A stretch of DNA of 64,000 bases from Dipteris shenzhenensis (taxonomy: Eukaryota > Polypodiophyta > Polypodiopsida > Gleicheniales), in assembly GCA_047967505.1 (NCBI GenBank), contig CM106541.1. One strand, given 5' to 3'. Position 1 is the first letter of the stretch. The number at the start of each line of letters is the position of its first letter. This document shows, one piece after another, positions 34,620-47,559 of this stretch. Both the position numbers and the translations under genes were made by a program. The notes under the pieces are model-generated. The model was given only the letters and a program-made list of their open reading frames with translations, did no database searches and was not told the origin of the DNA.

Positions 34620-37604
34620 ATGTCTCTTCAGGCACATTGGACTGGCCCAAATGAGTCCTTCAGACAAATGTTGACAAACCTTATGAAGGCTCCTCATCAG
34701 GGGAGAAGTCTTTTTTATGAGGGAAGCCTCCAAAAAATTCCACTTGCAGGACTAGTGCCATTGACCTCCTATATGGGGGTGTTCATGAAAAGCCCTCGTT
34801 GAAGCAAGAGATTCCAAGTCTTGTGGGTGAGAGTGTGTACCACCAACTTGCCCAAAAGTGTTCTTAGGATCAATGATGCCAAGTCCTCCTAGTTCCTAGG
34901 GTAGGATCAATATCTACCAAGAAGCCTTAAATCTAGTACCATCCAAACCTACCCATAGATAAGAAATTATGCACTAGATGCTTGACTTAACCCATATAGC
35001 CTTTGTGAAAGAACCAACAAGAGGTGATATATCAAGCTGTAGCTAGGAGAGCCTCATTGGCCACAAGGTTTGTTCCTACTAGAGAGAGTTTAGCTGAGCT
35101 CTGGTACAAAATTTTGCACCTCACACTCTCTTGCACACTAGGCGGTCTATTTGTCTGTTAAAATATCTATGCATGATTGACAGCCTAAGTACCTCACTAG
35201 GTTGCCCAATAGTGTAGCCCCCAATATGGATCTAGATCTCTGCCATTGCAAATCCATCCAATGGAAAGTATTTTTTTAATGAACGCTTTCAAATCAATTG
35301 GATGGTGAAAGGCCTCCTGAATCTCCTTAGTTGTCAAATCTCCTAAATCATCACTCTGAGGAAGATAATTTATTTGTTCTAGTTGATCTTGACCCCCTCT
35401 AGGCTCTCCATCATGCTGAGTGTTGTGTCATTTGTAAAGTTTGAGTCTAGTAGGTCCTCCTTTTGATGTATCAAGGGTTGCATGTTGGTGATGCATGCTA
35501 CCTAGGATTGCAAAAAAGTAACCCAGAAACTCTACCATGAAGGGAAGAGGAAGGGAGACACGGGGAAACCTAGACAATTTAGAGTGAGAAAGAGCAAATT
35601 CCTCCCTTGTATGACTACCAATGACAATTTAACTAGCACTCCCAACGTACATGCACAAAAGTCATTGAATCCATCCGTCTAGAATCCCAACCTCTACATG
35701 GTGCATTGCAGAAAGGATAACTCCACTCTGTCATCTTAAGCATTCTTGAAACTTAGAAGAAGGATTGCAATAGGCAAAAACACCTTCTAGGTCCTATTGA
35801 CTACTTCCCCAAAGGGAAAGATATTGTCTAGAATGTTGTGTTCCTGAACAAAACCTATTTGTGTGGCATGGATGATATCCAAGCCCAACTGCAAGCTTAG
35901 GACCTTTGCTAAGATCTTGTAAAGTGCTGCCCAGTAGAGTGATCAGTTTCCACTGGCAAATGCTTAACCTATCCCCCACCTTTGGGATCAAACAAATCCA
36001 TCCTTAGTTTAGAACTATGGAAGAGATCTAGAGTAAAAAAAACTCTTGAAAATCCAATTGAAAGGGAGTTTAGATGTGCTCCTAGTAGCACCTAAAGAAT
36101 GTCGGTGTTAAACCATCCACCCTAGGTCACTTCTGGGTGAGGGGCCTTGAGGGCTCCAAAAGCTCTTCATTAGTGAAAGGTGCCTCAATCTATTTGCACA
36201 TACTTTGAGAGACAATTGTCAGGATATGGGCCTAGATTGCCTCTCAAGTTGCAAGGACCTGGGGGGATGACTTCTCTTATTGGAACAACTATCAATAGAA
36301 TTTTGTGGTCATCTCTAGGATCCCTTGTAGGCTTGAGCATTGTTGCTCACTCACATCATGCACCTATTGGAGCTCTGTCCCTGCTAAACTAGGGCTAATG
36401 GTCTTAAAACTATACTTGGAGATCCCATGTCCTTGTTGTCCCTATAGTGCCTGAAAAGAATGATACGAGAAGTCACAGGGAGGAAATGGGATGGGCTACT
36501 ATAGTGGGGGGACATGGAAGAGGTGGGTGGTGATAATGACTTCAGTGGAGGTAGGAGTGGAGGTGACAGTACGGAGGGGGGGAGAGGCGAAGGGTAGACA
36601 AGGAGGTGAGGGGAGGAGGTGTGATGGGATCTCCTAAAGCCAGCCTCTATGTAGAAGCCTATGTACTCTAGTGGGTATGTTGGGAGATCAAAGAAGATCT
36701 TGGCCTTAGGACTTTGAGATTGTCGAGGGGTATCCAAATATATGCTCACCTTGAAAGTTGATATGGGGGAACTGTTTCTTGATCTTCCATCACGTGTTGT
36801 CTAAGCCTAGCTCATCACCTACAAATATTTGTGGCTCTCTTACCAAGTGTCTTTCACTCCACCCTAGTCCAAGATCACTTAGAAGGCTCCACCTAGTTCT
36901 AGGACTCCTACTGCTTCTAGTAGTAGCTGAGTGTTGTGATCTATCCACATGAAACTCCCTCTACTCCCCTTGGTGAGTTTAAGAAGGAGGGGGAGACGGA
37001 CCTTACCCTTGGGATAGGCCCATGCAAATTGGCCCATTCTCTTGCAATAAAGGCAATGAATTGGTAGACTATAAAACCCAACCTTCTATTTGAGATTGCC
37101 TTGACATGACTCTCAAGAAAGGTTCCTTTAGACCCAGGTCACACAAAGATCATCTTCAGTCAAGGGACCTTATCTGATGTTGCTAAAGTTGGTGGGGACT
37201 TTAACATTATGCTAAAATGACCCTTGATGGATGGATATGGGTTGGTAGCCCTTGAAAAGCTCTAGGAAGTAGAGCATCACCAAGAAACATGGCACATGAT
37301 GCATTAAGTCCAAGCCCAACCCATGGTACCAAAAAATGAAGTACAAATTTGGGCTAAGAAAAGTGGGCTTTGGATCCACCAATGCTAGGGTCTTGTTGGG
37401 GGAACTCAATTGGAGAAGAAACAATCCTCTTCCATAGATGCTAACCTCTTGATTGGTCACCGTCTAGCACTAAACTATCCTAAATCAAATCAGATACCTG
37501 ACTTGTCATGGGTGAGTCCAACAATCCTGCCACAACTCTATCCTAAAACGGTTGAAGTACATTCTTTGTCTATTGTTTGTGCTCTAGAGAAAGGTGAGCC
37601 TTGA
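34620..37604 (-). mobile_element. LINE family B relic (ORF1 and RT, endonuclease missing)
   Basis: On the minus strand, 37604-36400 carries ORF1-like sequence with a degenerate zinc knuckle (CLYCKRMGQFAWAYP near 37010-37060; His and the last Cys replaced) and a P/S-rich tail. From 36190 to 34630 the RT is recognisable: APFTNEE, LIPKVGDRLSICQWKLITLLG (about 35990), SASK-type turn, LGGLGIIDP near 34880. The endonuclease that should lie between is absent. Stops and frameshifts are frequent. The family is the same as the 54.6-60.3 kb element. Confidence 0.7.
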
Positions 37605-37706
37605 TGGCTAAGGGATATTCTATGAGAGCCCCTCTTGCCAAAACCAAAGCTCACCATGTAATTTCTTTCCTTGGAGACTAGAAGCAAACATACTATGTTG
37701 CAAAAA

Positions 37707-37722
37707 GGGGGGGGGGGGGGGG
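37707..37722 (+). repeat. Poly-G run
   Basis: A homopolymer of about 16 G, followed by AGGGGAAAAAAA. Confidence 0.9.
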
Positions 37723-38156
37723 AGGGGAAAAAAAGGATAAAGAAGACCTAAATCCTCACAAAGGTCTAGCTAGAGGGATCAAGAAAAAAAGGGATGGCCA
37801 ATGCTTAATTGAAGGCTAGCTAGCTCGCTAGAAGAGGGACCAACAATACTGTAGAAAAAGCCTTCAACCTTGCTAAAGTAGGCAAAAAATGCCTTGCAAC
37901 AACTAGTCTCAATCTAATCGGACCAACTCTAGAATAGAGGGAGAAGTAAAAACTATGCAAACTACTCCCAAGTCCAAGTGTGAACAACAAAAGAGCCCCC
38001 AGGTCTAGGTGAGAACAATAGAGCACTCCTAGGTCTAGGTAGCAATGAGCTCACAGGTCTAGATGCAAATCATAGGGGGCCCAAAATGGGAAAATTTTTG
38101 ACAAACAATGGAAGGTAGGTGGCTATTTAAAATGAAGAAACAAGGGGTAAGGCAAG

Positions 38157-38352
38157 GTGAAGGTGCTGGATGAGGTGAGGGGGGTGGGTGGCTGGAATTG
38201 GGAGAGGGGCGGTTATGGTAGAAGGCGTATGAGCAAGGAGAGCAAAAATTTAGTCTACATTCCTCTCTTAAGGCAAACCATCATGAAGCTCCTCTATGTT
38301 TTTGCATTCGAGGCCATTTTGAATGTTGAAAATTCTTGTTATCTTGCTACCC
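38157..38352 (+). repeat. 200-bp dispersed direct repeat, copy 2
   Basis: Partner of 31699-31898, 6.46 kb away in the same orientation. The two copies bracket all LINE-B fragments of this region. Confidence 0.85.
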
Positions 38353-38589
38353 ATGGCTACATTCTCCTTTGCATTTTTATTTGGATGTAATTCTCAACAC
38401 CATTCTTCCTTATGTGACATGTGATTACTTGCTCTAGAATCAAATCACCAAATATTGCCATCATTAATCAAGTGCTTTGGAATTATTGCATTTGAGAGCT
38501 GAGAAATAAGAACTTGCTAGTAAACTTTGTTTTGGGGATGATTTTATCTTGGGGATGATTTTGATGGCCTTCATCATCTATCTTGATTT

Positions 38590-39420
38590 TCAAGTTTGTT
38601 GACTTGTCCATTTGCCATGTGTTTTTTCTTTTCCATGCATTAGGGTCATATGCCCCGCTATTGGAGTTATCTTTATACCTAGGATTCCCATCCCCCTCTA
38701 TTTGGAAGGAAATTGCTATGTAGTAATTTTGGGAATGTCTGCTAGGACTATCTCGATAGTTACCTTTGTTCCTAGGATTCCATTCTCCATCTCTTTGGAA
38801 GAACTATAGGAATTTTGAGAATGTCTGCCACGACTATGTGGATAGTTACCTCTAGCTTGATGATTTTTTTTGCTTGAGTTGTATTAAATTATACCTCCAC
38901 CTCTTTGGAAAGTGTTAAGTTTAGCACAAAAGTATTACTCATGGATCCTTGAATGCGTGGTGGAACTTCTCCTAATTTTCTCTTTCATAAGAATGTTGGA
39001 CATAAATTCAAAAGTTGGTGGAGCATCTCTAGTAATTGTGCCTATCACACATTGCTCTTAATCCTTGCATAGCCAATACATGCAATTTGAAAAAAAAAAA
39101 ATCCTTCTTACTTTCATTCTTAATTGGACATGGCTTCAAAAGTCATTGGAGCATCTTTGGTGACATGGTTGTCACACATTGCTCATAGTTCTTGCCTAAC
39201 CATTCATTCTTTGTTTCTTGTACAATTGGTGAAAATCAATCTCAAGATCTTTATTAAGTGAAATAAGTAGTTTCGACATATCTCTAACTATAACTTAATT
39301 ACTTGAGTTGAATTCCAAGCATGAGGGCTCTTAGCATTAAATCTATTCTCTAATGCTTTCCATGCATTCATAGTTTGTCTTTTTTTAAATGATCAAAATC
39401 ATTCTTGGGAATTCTGCGAC
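38590..39420 (-). pseudogene. Possible Ty1/copia gag relic
   Basis: The minus strand contains AWKALENRFNAKSPHA near 39360, then further degenerate gag-like (UBN2-type) text, EEKFHHAFKDP near 38960, and an R/G/S-rich tail (RGNYPHSRGRHSQNSYSSS near 38830). The order suits a copia gag, but stops are frequent and no CCHC knuckle is visible. A 94-bp internal duplication covers 38660-38845. Confidence 0.35.
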
Positions 39421-39815
39421 ATTCCACCAGGAAAGAAGTCCATGGCAAACAAATGGGTATACAAAGTGAAGTACAATCTAGATGGAAGCATTGAAAGATA
39501 CAAAGCCAGACTAGTTGCAAAAGGATTTTCACAACAAGGTCAGGAGGATTATGATGAGACTTATGATACTTTTCTCAATGGTTACCTAGATGAGGAAGTC
39601 TACATACAACAACCAGCAGGTTATGTTGAACCAAGAAAAGAGAGCTAGGTTTTCCATCTCAAGAAAAGTCTATAGGGCTTAAAGTAAGCACCCAAAAGTT
39701 GGTACAGTGAAATCAACAAGTATTTTGCCAATCTGAGATACATAAAGTCCAATGCAGATCATGCTCTCTACTATAAAGCTCAAGGAGAAGACATTACTTT
39801 GTTAGATAATTGAAG
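39421..39815 (+). pseudogene. Ty1/copia reverse transcriptase relic with internal deletion
   Basis: The frame shows IPPGKKSMANKWVYKVKYN, SIERYKARLVAKGFSQQG and DYDETYDT, joined directly to FLNGYLDEEVYIQQPAGYV. About 30 residues that normally separate these motifs are missing. After a stop it continues as HLKKSL-GLK-APKSWY and ADHALYY. The YVDD catalytic motif is absent. In active elements this enzyme copies element RNA in cytoplasmic particles. Here only a dead fragment remains. Confidence 0.88.
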
Positions 39816-40860
39816 AGCTTGATGTTCACAAGAAACTCCATAAGACAAGACACAAGATAGGCAACAGTCAATCTATTTCAAATGTCCTTGTCAATCATAA
39901 AATGAGAGGCTTCATTTATAGATAGCCTTAGGAACCACTTTACACATCATGATGCCACCTATCTCTTCATAGCTCATCCTTATCCTCTAGATCTTTCTCA
40001 TCATACCACTCTACCACTCGTCTAGACCTTGTTCACGTAGGCACCATTCTTTCCATCTAGCGTTATGTGCGTACAATATGCCTAAGCATCAATTGTCTCA
40101 ACAAAATGGAGTTTCAATCCTCCACTATAGCACTACCTTTAAGGAGACACCCAAGGAGAAGGAGCTACATCACATTTATAATTCAAAAGCAAGAAAAAGA
40201 AGGTAGTGGAAAAACTCTACAAGAAACGATGTTAGAATACTTAGACCAGTGACCCCAAAGATTGGTAAGCTTTGATCTCCATGTGGAAGCTGCACTCTTA
40301 GGCCTTGAAAGGCCAACATGCAACCTTATTCCTTAATGGAGGATTTGATGGTATTTTGACTCATTATTAGTCTCAGACAATTGTGTTGGTTGTCTCACAA
40401 CCCATTGCAAGTTTGAAATGTATACCATGTGGCCCGTGGTGAAACCATTGGCTTATGTGGTTTGCATCCATGAAAAGAGTCCTTGGATCCCAAAGACATT
40501 AGAGTAAACAAATTATTTTGAAGATAGGTTGACTCTCAATGAGAAATCTTTAAGGTTTGAAAGGCGTCAAATTTGCCAAGAGCCACAATGGCCTCACAAA
40601 AGGGGTAAGTAAAAGGGTTAAACAAATTTATTTGAAGGGAGGCACATAGATCTACACCACCACTTCATCAATGGAGCTAAAGTGTTGTTGTAATGAGGCC
40701 CTTGATGGTTGCATAATCAAGGCAAAAAATAGTGCTTAATGAATTTGATATTTGCATCTTGCAATGCAATGTTCTATCATATTGGACTCCTAGTTGAGTG
40801 TAGGACCAAAGATAATCTTTCATCCTAGGAGTCATTCTACCAAGTAAAAGAGTTTCCACA
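39816..40860. other. No recognisable gene
   Basis: Anonymous sequence between the copia RT relic and the copia LTR end. It could hold a decayed RNase H region and LTR, but no motif is readable. Confidence 0.4.
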
Positions 40861-40889
40861 GTCCCGCATTAGAGGTTGTTCAGTTGGCA

Positions 40890-41260
40890 TTTGTTTCTAA
40901 GATAGGGTATATAAGGGAGTCACAATGATAAATTGACTCCCTATCATTGTATTAGAGAGTTGAAAGCTCTCAAGGCTAGCATTAGAGCTACATATACTAT
41001 TGCTTGGGCCTATAAGATTCCAACATGGTATAAGAGCCTTGTTATTCAAATGTCTTGTAGTATATATCAATGCTAAACAAATGAGTTCCAAACTAACTCA
41101 AAAGATTCATCTCAAGATGGGTAGCCAATTTCCAATCCCCAACTTTGAGGAGGCCAAACTGCTCAATGGATCTAAGTATTCTCTTTGTGGAACATGAAGG
41201 TTGAAAGTCACTTGGTTGCTAGAGGAGTATGGAAAATCATCATCAAAATAGATTTAAGAC
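40890..41260 (+). mobile_element. Ty1/copia LTR end, PBS-like site and gag start
   Basis: TATATAA at 40908-40914 lies in a leader that ends CCAACA at 41025. TGGTATAAGAGC (41026-41037) is the tRNA-Met primer-binding site with one change. A gag-like frame starts at 41081 or 41114, showing IPNFEEAKLLNGSKYSL and, after a one-base frame change, MKVESHLVARGVWKII, the standard opening of copia gag. The relic ends at about 41260. Confidence 0.65.
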
Positions 41261-41344
41261 CCAAAAACATCAAGATGTCACTGGAGCACTAACCATCATA
41301 GTAGAGTGGTGCAAGATTGGGTGTAAGGTATAGAGGCCTTGGTT

Positions 41345-44287
41345 CTTTCCTTGAGTCCATTGGTTACCCTCCTCTAAGTACTCTAATTTGTTAGATGCCT
41401 AATTCCATTGAACTTTAATGAATTGGTCAAACAGGATGAGGGGGGACTATCACTACCTCCTCTCTCTCTCTCTCTCTCTTTGTATTCTCTCGATACTTGC
41501 CCTACTCTTGCCTTCCTTTTGTTAAAAAATCACACACTAGCAAGCTCTATTGCAAGCCTTCAGCATAGACCTTCCCACACCCCATTGATGCTTGCCTCTC
41601 TTTCGCCTCCCGTCTAGCTTCTCCAATCTCCCACTTGCATCCATGCAAGCTTTCGTCCTCCCACATCTCACTTTCTCCTTTGGAGACTCTCTGATAATGG
41701 TGGTCTTCCTCTTGCCTGTCTCCCCGTGCTCACAACCTCCTCTTATTATTACAAGCTTGGCCTTTATCACTTCTACCCTCCATTCCCTACTTGCCATCAT
41801 ATTCTCTCTAGCTTGCCTTCTCACTTCTTCCTCTTCATCCCTGGAAGCCAAAATTTTGTCTTTTCTCCTCATGTATCACTGTATTTTCCTTTTCATCACT
41901 TGGGCACTCATCTTATGCAAACCTAGCAAGCATTAGCCTCCAGTTGCCGACCCATGCAATCAATTTTGCTAGTAAAGCTACACATGAGACATGAATTACA
42001 TTTGGCTATGATCCTCCTCTTGTTTACCTTCCACTCTTCCCCTCGTCTTCTCTCCTTGCCTCCCTCTTCATAGAGGCTCTTCTGGATGAGTGCCAAGCTA
42101 TCCATTCCTTTCCCCGCTCATTTCTCTTCACAAACTAGTGACAAGAAATTATAGCCTCCTTTGGTTTGACACAAGCTTGGACTCATCTCACAAGCATCTT
42201 ACCTCATCAGAGGCCTTTTTTTCCTAGTGCCAAAAAAATCTTCCCATCGACTGCTTGTGACCCCGCTTAAGAAACCAAGGTACGTGCTCGTCTTTTGTTT
42301 GATCTCCATAAACCTTGTTGATTGTGAACTCTAGAAGCACCTTCTTTGATAGGAGTCTTCTAAGACTTTCATTCACAATGTAAATTGACTTTCTCAATTG
42401 TAAGATTATGTCTCTTAGTAGCCTTACAAACAAGAAGATACGGTCTTGCATTTGGGTTTGAAGAACCTGGAATTTTTTCTCAATGGCTCTATTTATAATC
42501 TAGAGTTGCAATCTTCTCTGCATTATCTACGCTATTGGAAACATCTCTAATTTGGGAAGTTTATATGCTCTCTATCCTTGGGTCCTCTTGAGTCTAGGAT
42601 TTGGTTGTATTACAAACCCATGTAGAACCATAAAGCATCTGCATAGCCAATCAAGAGAATCATGTCCTTGATCATACCCTCCTACATGAGCCAAAATGGC
42701 TACTTATTGGGTGGTCTAATAGTATAAATGCAATAGGGCATTAGTGGTTAAGTTGATTTACTTCCCTTCTGTACCCCTTCTTAAATCAAGTGATATGTTG
42801 ATTATCTTTACATGCCATCTTGGTAAGTTTGCAGTATTTGCTTCTAGAAGATGAATCGGCTCTATCATAAGAGTTCTTATCAGATTGTCCTTTGTGAATT
42901 GTGGTTGTTTTGAAATAACGACTCCCTTATTCTCTATTACATTTTGTGCCTTCATTTATAGATGAAATGTGCCATAGTATGCCGTATATATCTCAGTGGC
43001 CTTGCTACTATTTTAAGTAACGTGTATGCATAAGTTGTTACTTTCTTTATTTGAAAATTTTTAGAAGGAAGCTAAGCATTGTAGGTAGTCCTGAGATGCA
43101 GTTGAGGCCGATTGTCTTATCCATGTGATCATGCTGGCTTGCAAGTGATGTCTTCCTCTTTTACTTTGTTCAATTTCTTAATTCTCTTTTTTGTCTTTTC
43201 TATGTAACTATAAACTGCATTTGCAGACATTATAATCCGTAGCTCTTCCATTTCATTGTTCAATTCTTTTTTGCCTTGTTAAATTCCTTCCTTTCTATTT
43301 AACTATAAATTGGAGATGTTGACACTAAAAATTTATGGCTCTTCCATTTCCTAATGCAACTCATTATAATGAGATGCTCAATTTTAGTGGTCTTCCCTTT
43401 TCTACTCACATGATCTTGGCACCTAAATCCAACTTGGCATCTTTGCCAAAAGATTCTTTTTCTAGGTTATGATAATGATTTTGCTAGATTTCTTGGTCGA
43501 CTGCTACGTTGTATGCTTGACTATGATAACAAGTAGTTGGGGTCTATGACACTTGCAGTCCCAAGCTAGAAGTTGTGAGTATTCTAATATCGCCTTCTCT
43601 TGGATGGATGCCGGTAACAGTCCTCGACATTGGAGTGCATTTCCAGTACAACTGCCAACGAAATTAGTGTCTTCAATTCTCTTATTACTCTTCATCTCTT
43701 CAAATGGAGAGTGTAAATGCAAAGGGTTTTCTACCTCTTTATGTATTTTCTACTTCATTTCAATGCAAAATTGCATTTAACATTTGGATACCACTCTACA
43801 GAACCATTACCTATTCCGAGGGGGGTTTCCTATAGGCCTAACACACATACTTTTTCCCGTTTTCATTTTCATTAGGAAAATGGATAGTGTGTTCTACCTG
43901 GTGTAAGTGTCATCCACCATCTTCAATTATTTCCTTACATTGCAATACCCTTTCATTATTACTTTCATTTTCAATGATTTTCCTCGTTATGTTGCCATCC
44001 CAGTTCATCACTAATTTCAATTCTTTTCATTTATTCTTTTATAGGTTGAATACTTGTTGGTCCACAATGGAGAGCATACATAAGATACTATGGCATACAC
44101 TGATGTGTTTGCATATTCTATTGATAGCTATTGATATAAAACATATACAGTACTTTCCTTCTTTAAGAAGTCCTGAAGGAGGAGTCTCCTTGATGGGCAA
44201 TGGTGTAAGGCTACCTCCAATTGGAGAAGAACCCAACTAGGTTGCCATGACTACTATATTTTCTTGTTCACTCTTGAGAAGTGGGCC
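41345..44287 (+). repeat. ~2.9-kb repeat unit, copy 1
   Basis: This begins with GAGTCCATTGG.TACCCTC and AACTTTAATGAATTGGT, and passes through ACTATCACTACCTCCTCTCT (41451) and CCTTCAGCATAGACC. Later landmarks are GGTTATGATAATGATTTTGCTAG and GGAGAGCATACATAAG, ending CACTTGG near 44297. Copies 2 and 3 share this order. On its minus strand a charged frame (41537-41872, EEEEVRRQAREN type) recurs in all copies. The family is not recognised. Confidence 0.8.
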
Positions 44288-47145
44288 CCACACTTGGTCA
44301 GAAATGATGATGGGGACAATCACTACCTCCTCTCTCTCCTTTTGTATTCTCTTAATACTCATGCTACTCCTGCCTTCCTTCCCTCAAAAACTCACGCACT
44401 AGCAAGCTCTATCGCAAGCCTTCAGCATAGACCATCATGCACCTCACTTCATTGATGCTTGCCTCTGTGAAGCTTCCCATCCAGTTTATCTAGTCTCCCA
44501 CTTCCATCCATGCAAGACTCCTTCCTCTCACATCTCACGTTCTCCTTCAGAGACTGTCTGAGGATGGTGGTCTTCCTCTTGCCTGTCACCCACTCACAAC
44601 CTCCTCTTGTTGTTACAAGCTTAGCCTTCATCACTTCTTCCCTCCATTCCTTAGTTACCATCATCTTCTCTCTAGCTTGCCTTCTCCTAACCTCTTCCTC
44701 TTCATCCCTGAAAGCCAAAATTTTTCCTTGTTCCCTCATGTCTTATTGTATTTTCCTTCTCATCACTTGGAGGCTCATCTTATGCAAACCTAGCAACAAG
44801 TATTAGCCTATGGTCGCCTACCCATGCAATCAATTGTGCCAATAAAGCTATGTATGAGACCTGAATTACATTTGGCTATGGTCCTCCTCCCGTTTTCCTT
44901 CCACCCTTCCCCTCATCTTCTCTCCTTGCCTCCCTCTTCAAAGCAACTCTACTGGATGAGTGCCAAGCTATCCACTCCTTTCCCTATTCATTTCTCTTCA
45001 CAAAATGGTGACAAGCGACTATAGCCTCCTTTGGTTCCACCTCAAAGGTCACAAGTTCGGAATCATCTCACAAGCATCTTGCCTCATCATATCTCTTTTT
45101 TTCTCCGTGCCAAAAAAATCTTCCCATCAACTGATTGTGACCTTGCTTAAGAAACCAAGGTATAGTGCTTGTCTTCCTATTGATCTCCATAAACATTGTT
45201 GATTGAGAACTCAAGAAGCACTTTCTTTGATAGGAGTCTTCTGAGACTTTCATTCACTATGTAAATTGAATTTCTCAAGCTTAAGATTATGTCCCTCACT
45301 AGCCTTGCAAACAAGGACATACAACCTTGCATTTGGGTTTGAAGAATCGAGAATTTTCTCTCAATGGCTCTATTTGTAATCTAGTGCTGTGATCTTTCTC
45401 TACATTATCTACGCTATTGGAAACATCTCCAATCTGGGATGTTTATATGCTCTCTATCCTTGGGTCCTCTTGAGTCTAGGATTTGGTTGTATTGCAAACC
45501 CATGTAGAACCATAAAGCATCTGCATAGCCAATCAAGAGAATCATGTCCTTGACCATACCTTGCATGATCCATAATGGCTGTTTTTACTGGGTACAAGGC
45601 ACTAGTGGTTAAGTTGATTCACTCCCATTCTATGCCCCTTCTTAGATGAAGTGATGTGTTGGTTATCTTGACATGCCATCCTGGTAGGTTTGTAGTATTT
45701 CCTTCTAGAAGATGAATTGGCTCTAACATAAGAGTTCATTGTCCTATGTAAATTGTGATTGTTTTGAAATAACAGCACCCTTATTCTCTATTACATTTTG
45801 TCCACATGAAATATGCCACAGTATAGTGTTTATATCTCAGTGGCCTTGCTACTATTTTAAGTAACTTGTATGCGTAAGTTGTTGCTTGCTTTATCTCCAA
45901 TTTTTTAGAACGAAGATTAGCATTGTAGGTAGTCTTGAGATGCAGTTGAGACCGATTGTGTTCTCCATGTGATCATGCTGGCCTGGAAGTGATATCTTCC
46001 TCTTTTACTTTGTTGAATTTCTTAATTCTTTTCTTTGTCTTTTCTATGTAATTATAAACTACATTTGCTAACATTATAATCCACGGCTCTTCCATTTCAT
46101 TGTTCAATTCCTTTTTGCCTTGTTAAATTCCTTCCTTTCTATTTAACTATAAATTGGAGATGTTGGCATTATAAATACATGACTCTTCCATTTCCTAATG
46201 CAATTCATCATAATGAGATGCTCAATTTTAATGTTCTTCCTTTTTCTACTCATGATCTTGGCACCTAAATCCAACTTGGCACCTTTGCAAAAGTTTCTTT
46301 TTCTAGGTTATGATAATGATTTTGCTAGATTTCTTGGTCGATTGTTGGGTTGTATGCTTGACTATAATAACAAGCAGTTGGGGTCTATGCCACCTACCGT
46401 CCCAAGCTAGAAGTTGTGCATATCTGATACCTGCTTCTCTTGGATGGATGCAGGTAACATTCCTCAACATTGGAGTGCATTTCTAGTACAACTGCTAACA
46501 AAATATGTGCCTTCAATCTCTTATTACTCTTCATATTTTCAAATGGAGAGTGTAAATGCAAAGGGTTTTCTACCTCTTTATATATTTCGTACTTCATTTC
46601 GATACAAAATTGCATTTAACATTTGGGTACCTGTTTGCAGAACCACTACCTATTCCCAGGGCAGTTTCCTATAGGCTTAGCACACACACTTTTTCCCATT
46701 TCAATTTTCATTAGGAAAATGGATAGTGTGTTCTACTTGGTGTAAGTGTCATCCACCATCTTCAATGATTTCCCTCTTTACATTGCCATATCCTTTCAAT
46801 ACTACTTTCATTTTCAATGATTTTCCTTGTTACATTCCAATCCCCGTTCATCACTAATTTTAGTTCTTTTCTTTCTTTCTTTTATAGGCTGAATACTTGG
46901 TCCAGAATGGAGAGCATACATAAGGTACTCTAGCATACACTGATATGTTTGCATATTCTATTGATAGCTATTGATAAAAAAATTATACACTACTTTCCTT
47001 CTTTAAAAAGTCCCAGACGAGGGATCTCCTTGATCGATAATGGTGTAAGTCTACCTCCAATTGCAGAAAAACCCAACTCGGTTGCCACCACTACTACATT
47101 ATCTTGTTCACTTTTGAGAAGTTGGCCTCGCACTTGGAAAGGTAA
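44288..47145 (+). repeat. ~2.9-kb repeat unit, copy 2
   Basis: Head-to-tail with copy 1 (landmark CACTACCTCC at 44321, 2870 bp after the first). Identity is about 85-90% by eye, with scattered indels. The junction with copy 1 occurs at a shared TTGGTCA, as expected for unequal recombination or microhomology. Confidence 0.8.
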
Positions 47146-47186
47146 GGGCCCACTCCCTTATTTTTCAGGTGTGCAGACCCTAGGAT

Positions 47187-47474
47187 GGGCATGCGCGCGC
47201 ACAAACACACACACACACTCTTACATTCCTAACCTAATTAATACACACATTCGGTTATGAGAGTAGGTGTTTAATGCCTTATTTCCTTATGATTCTTTGC
47301 TATTTAAAATGGGTGACATGGAATATCTATAGTTAGCACACTTTCCTAAGTATTGACTCCAAGTTTACCTCTAGTGCCCTGGTAGCACTCTCTTCGATTC
47401 TTTTTTACATTGGGGGAGGCATAAGAGACAAATGCCCATGTGTATTTTGCACTTTCTGATGGGTACACTCATCC
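47187..47474 (-). repeat. Dispersed repeat between copies 2 and 3
   Basis: Inverted counterpart of 33092-33378. It separates the second and third 2.9-kb units. Confidence 0.8.
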
Positions 47475-47559
47475 CCATGGTATCCATAATGGTTGTACTG
47501 ATTAGGGGACTAAAATCCAAATTTCCTTCATGAGGGACAAAAGAAAGGAAGGAGGACCT

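Noticed and set aside
46198-46674. FLGYDND-type phrase resembling a copia integrase tail
   Set aside because: Only a short match, repeated passively in all copies of the 2.9-kb unit, with no adjoining integrase or RT motifs.
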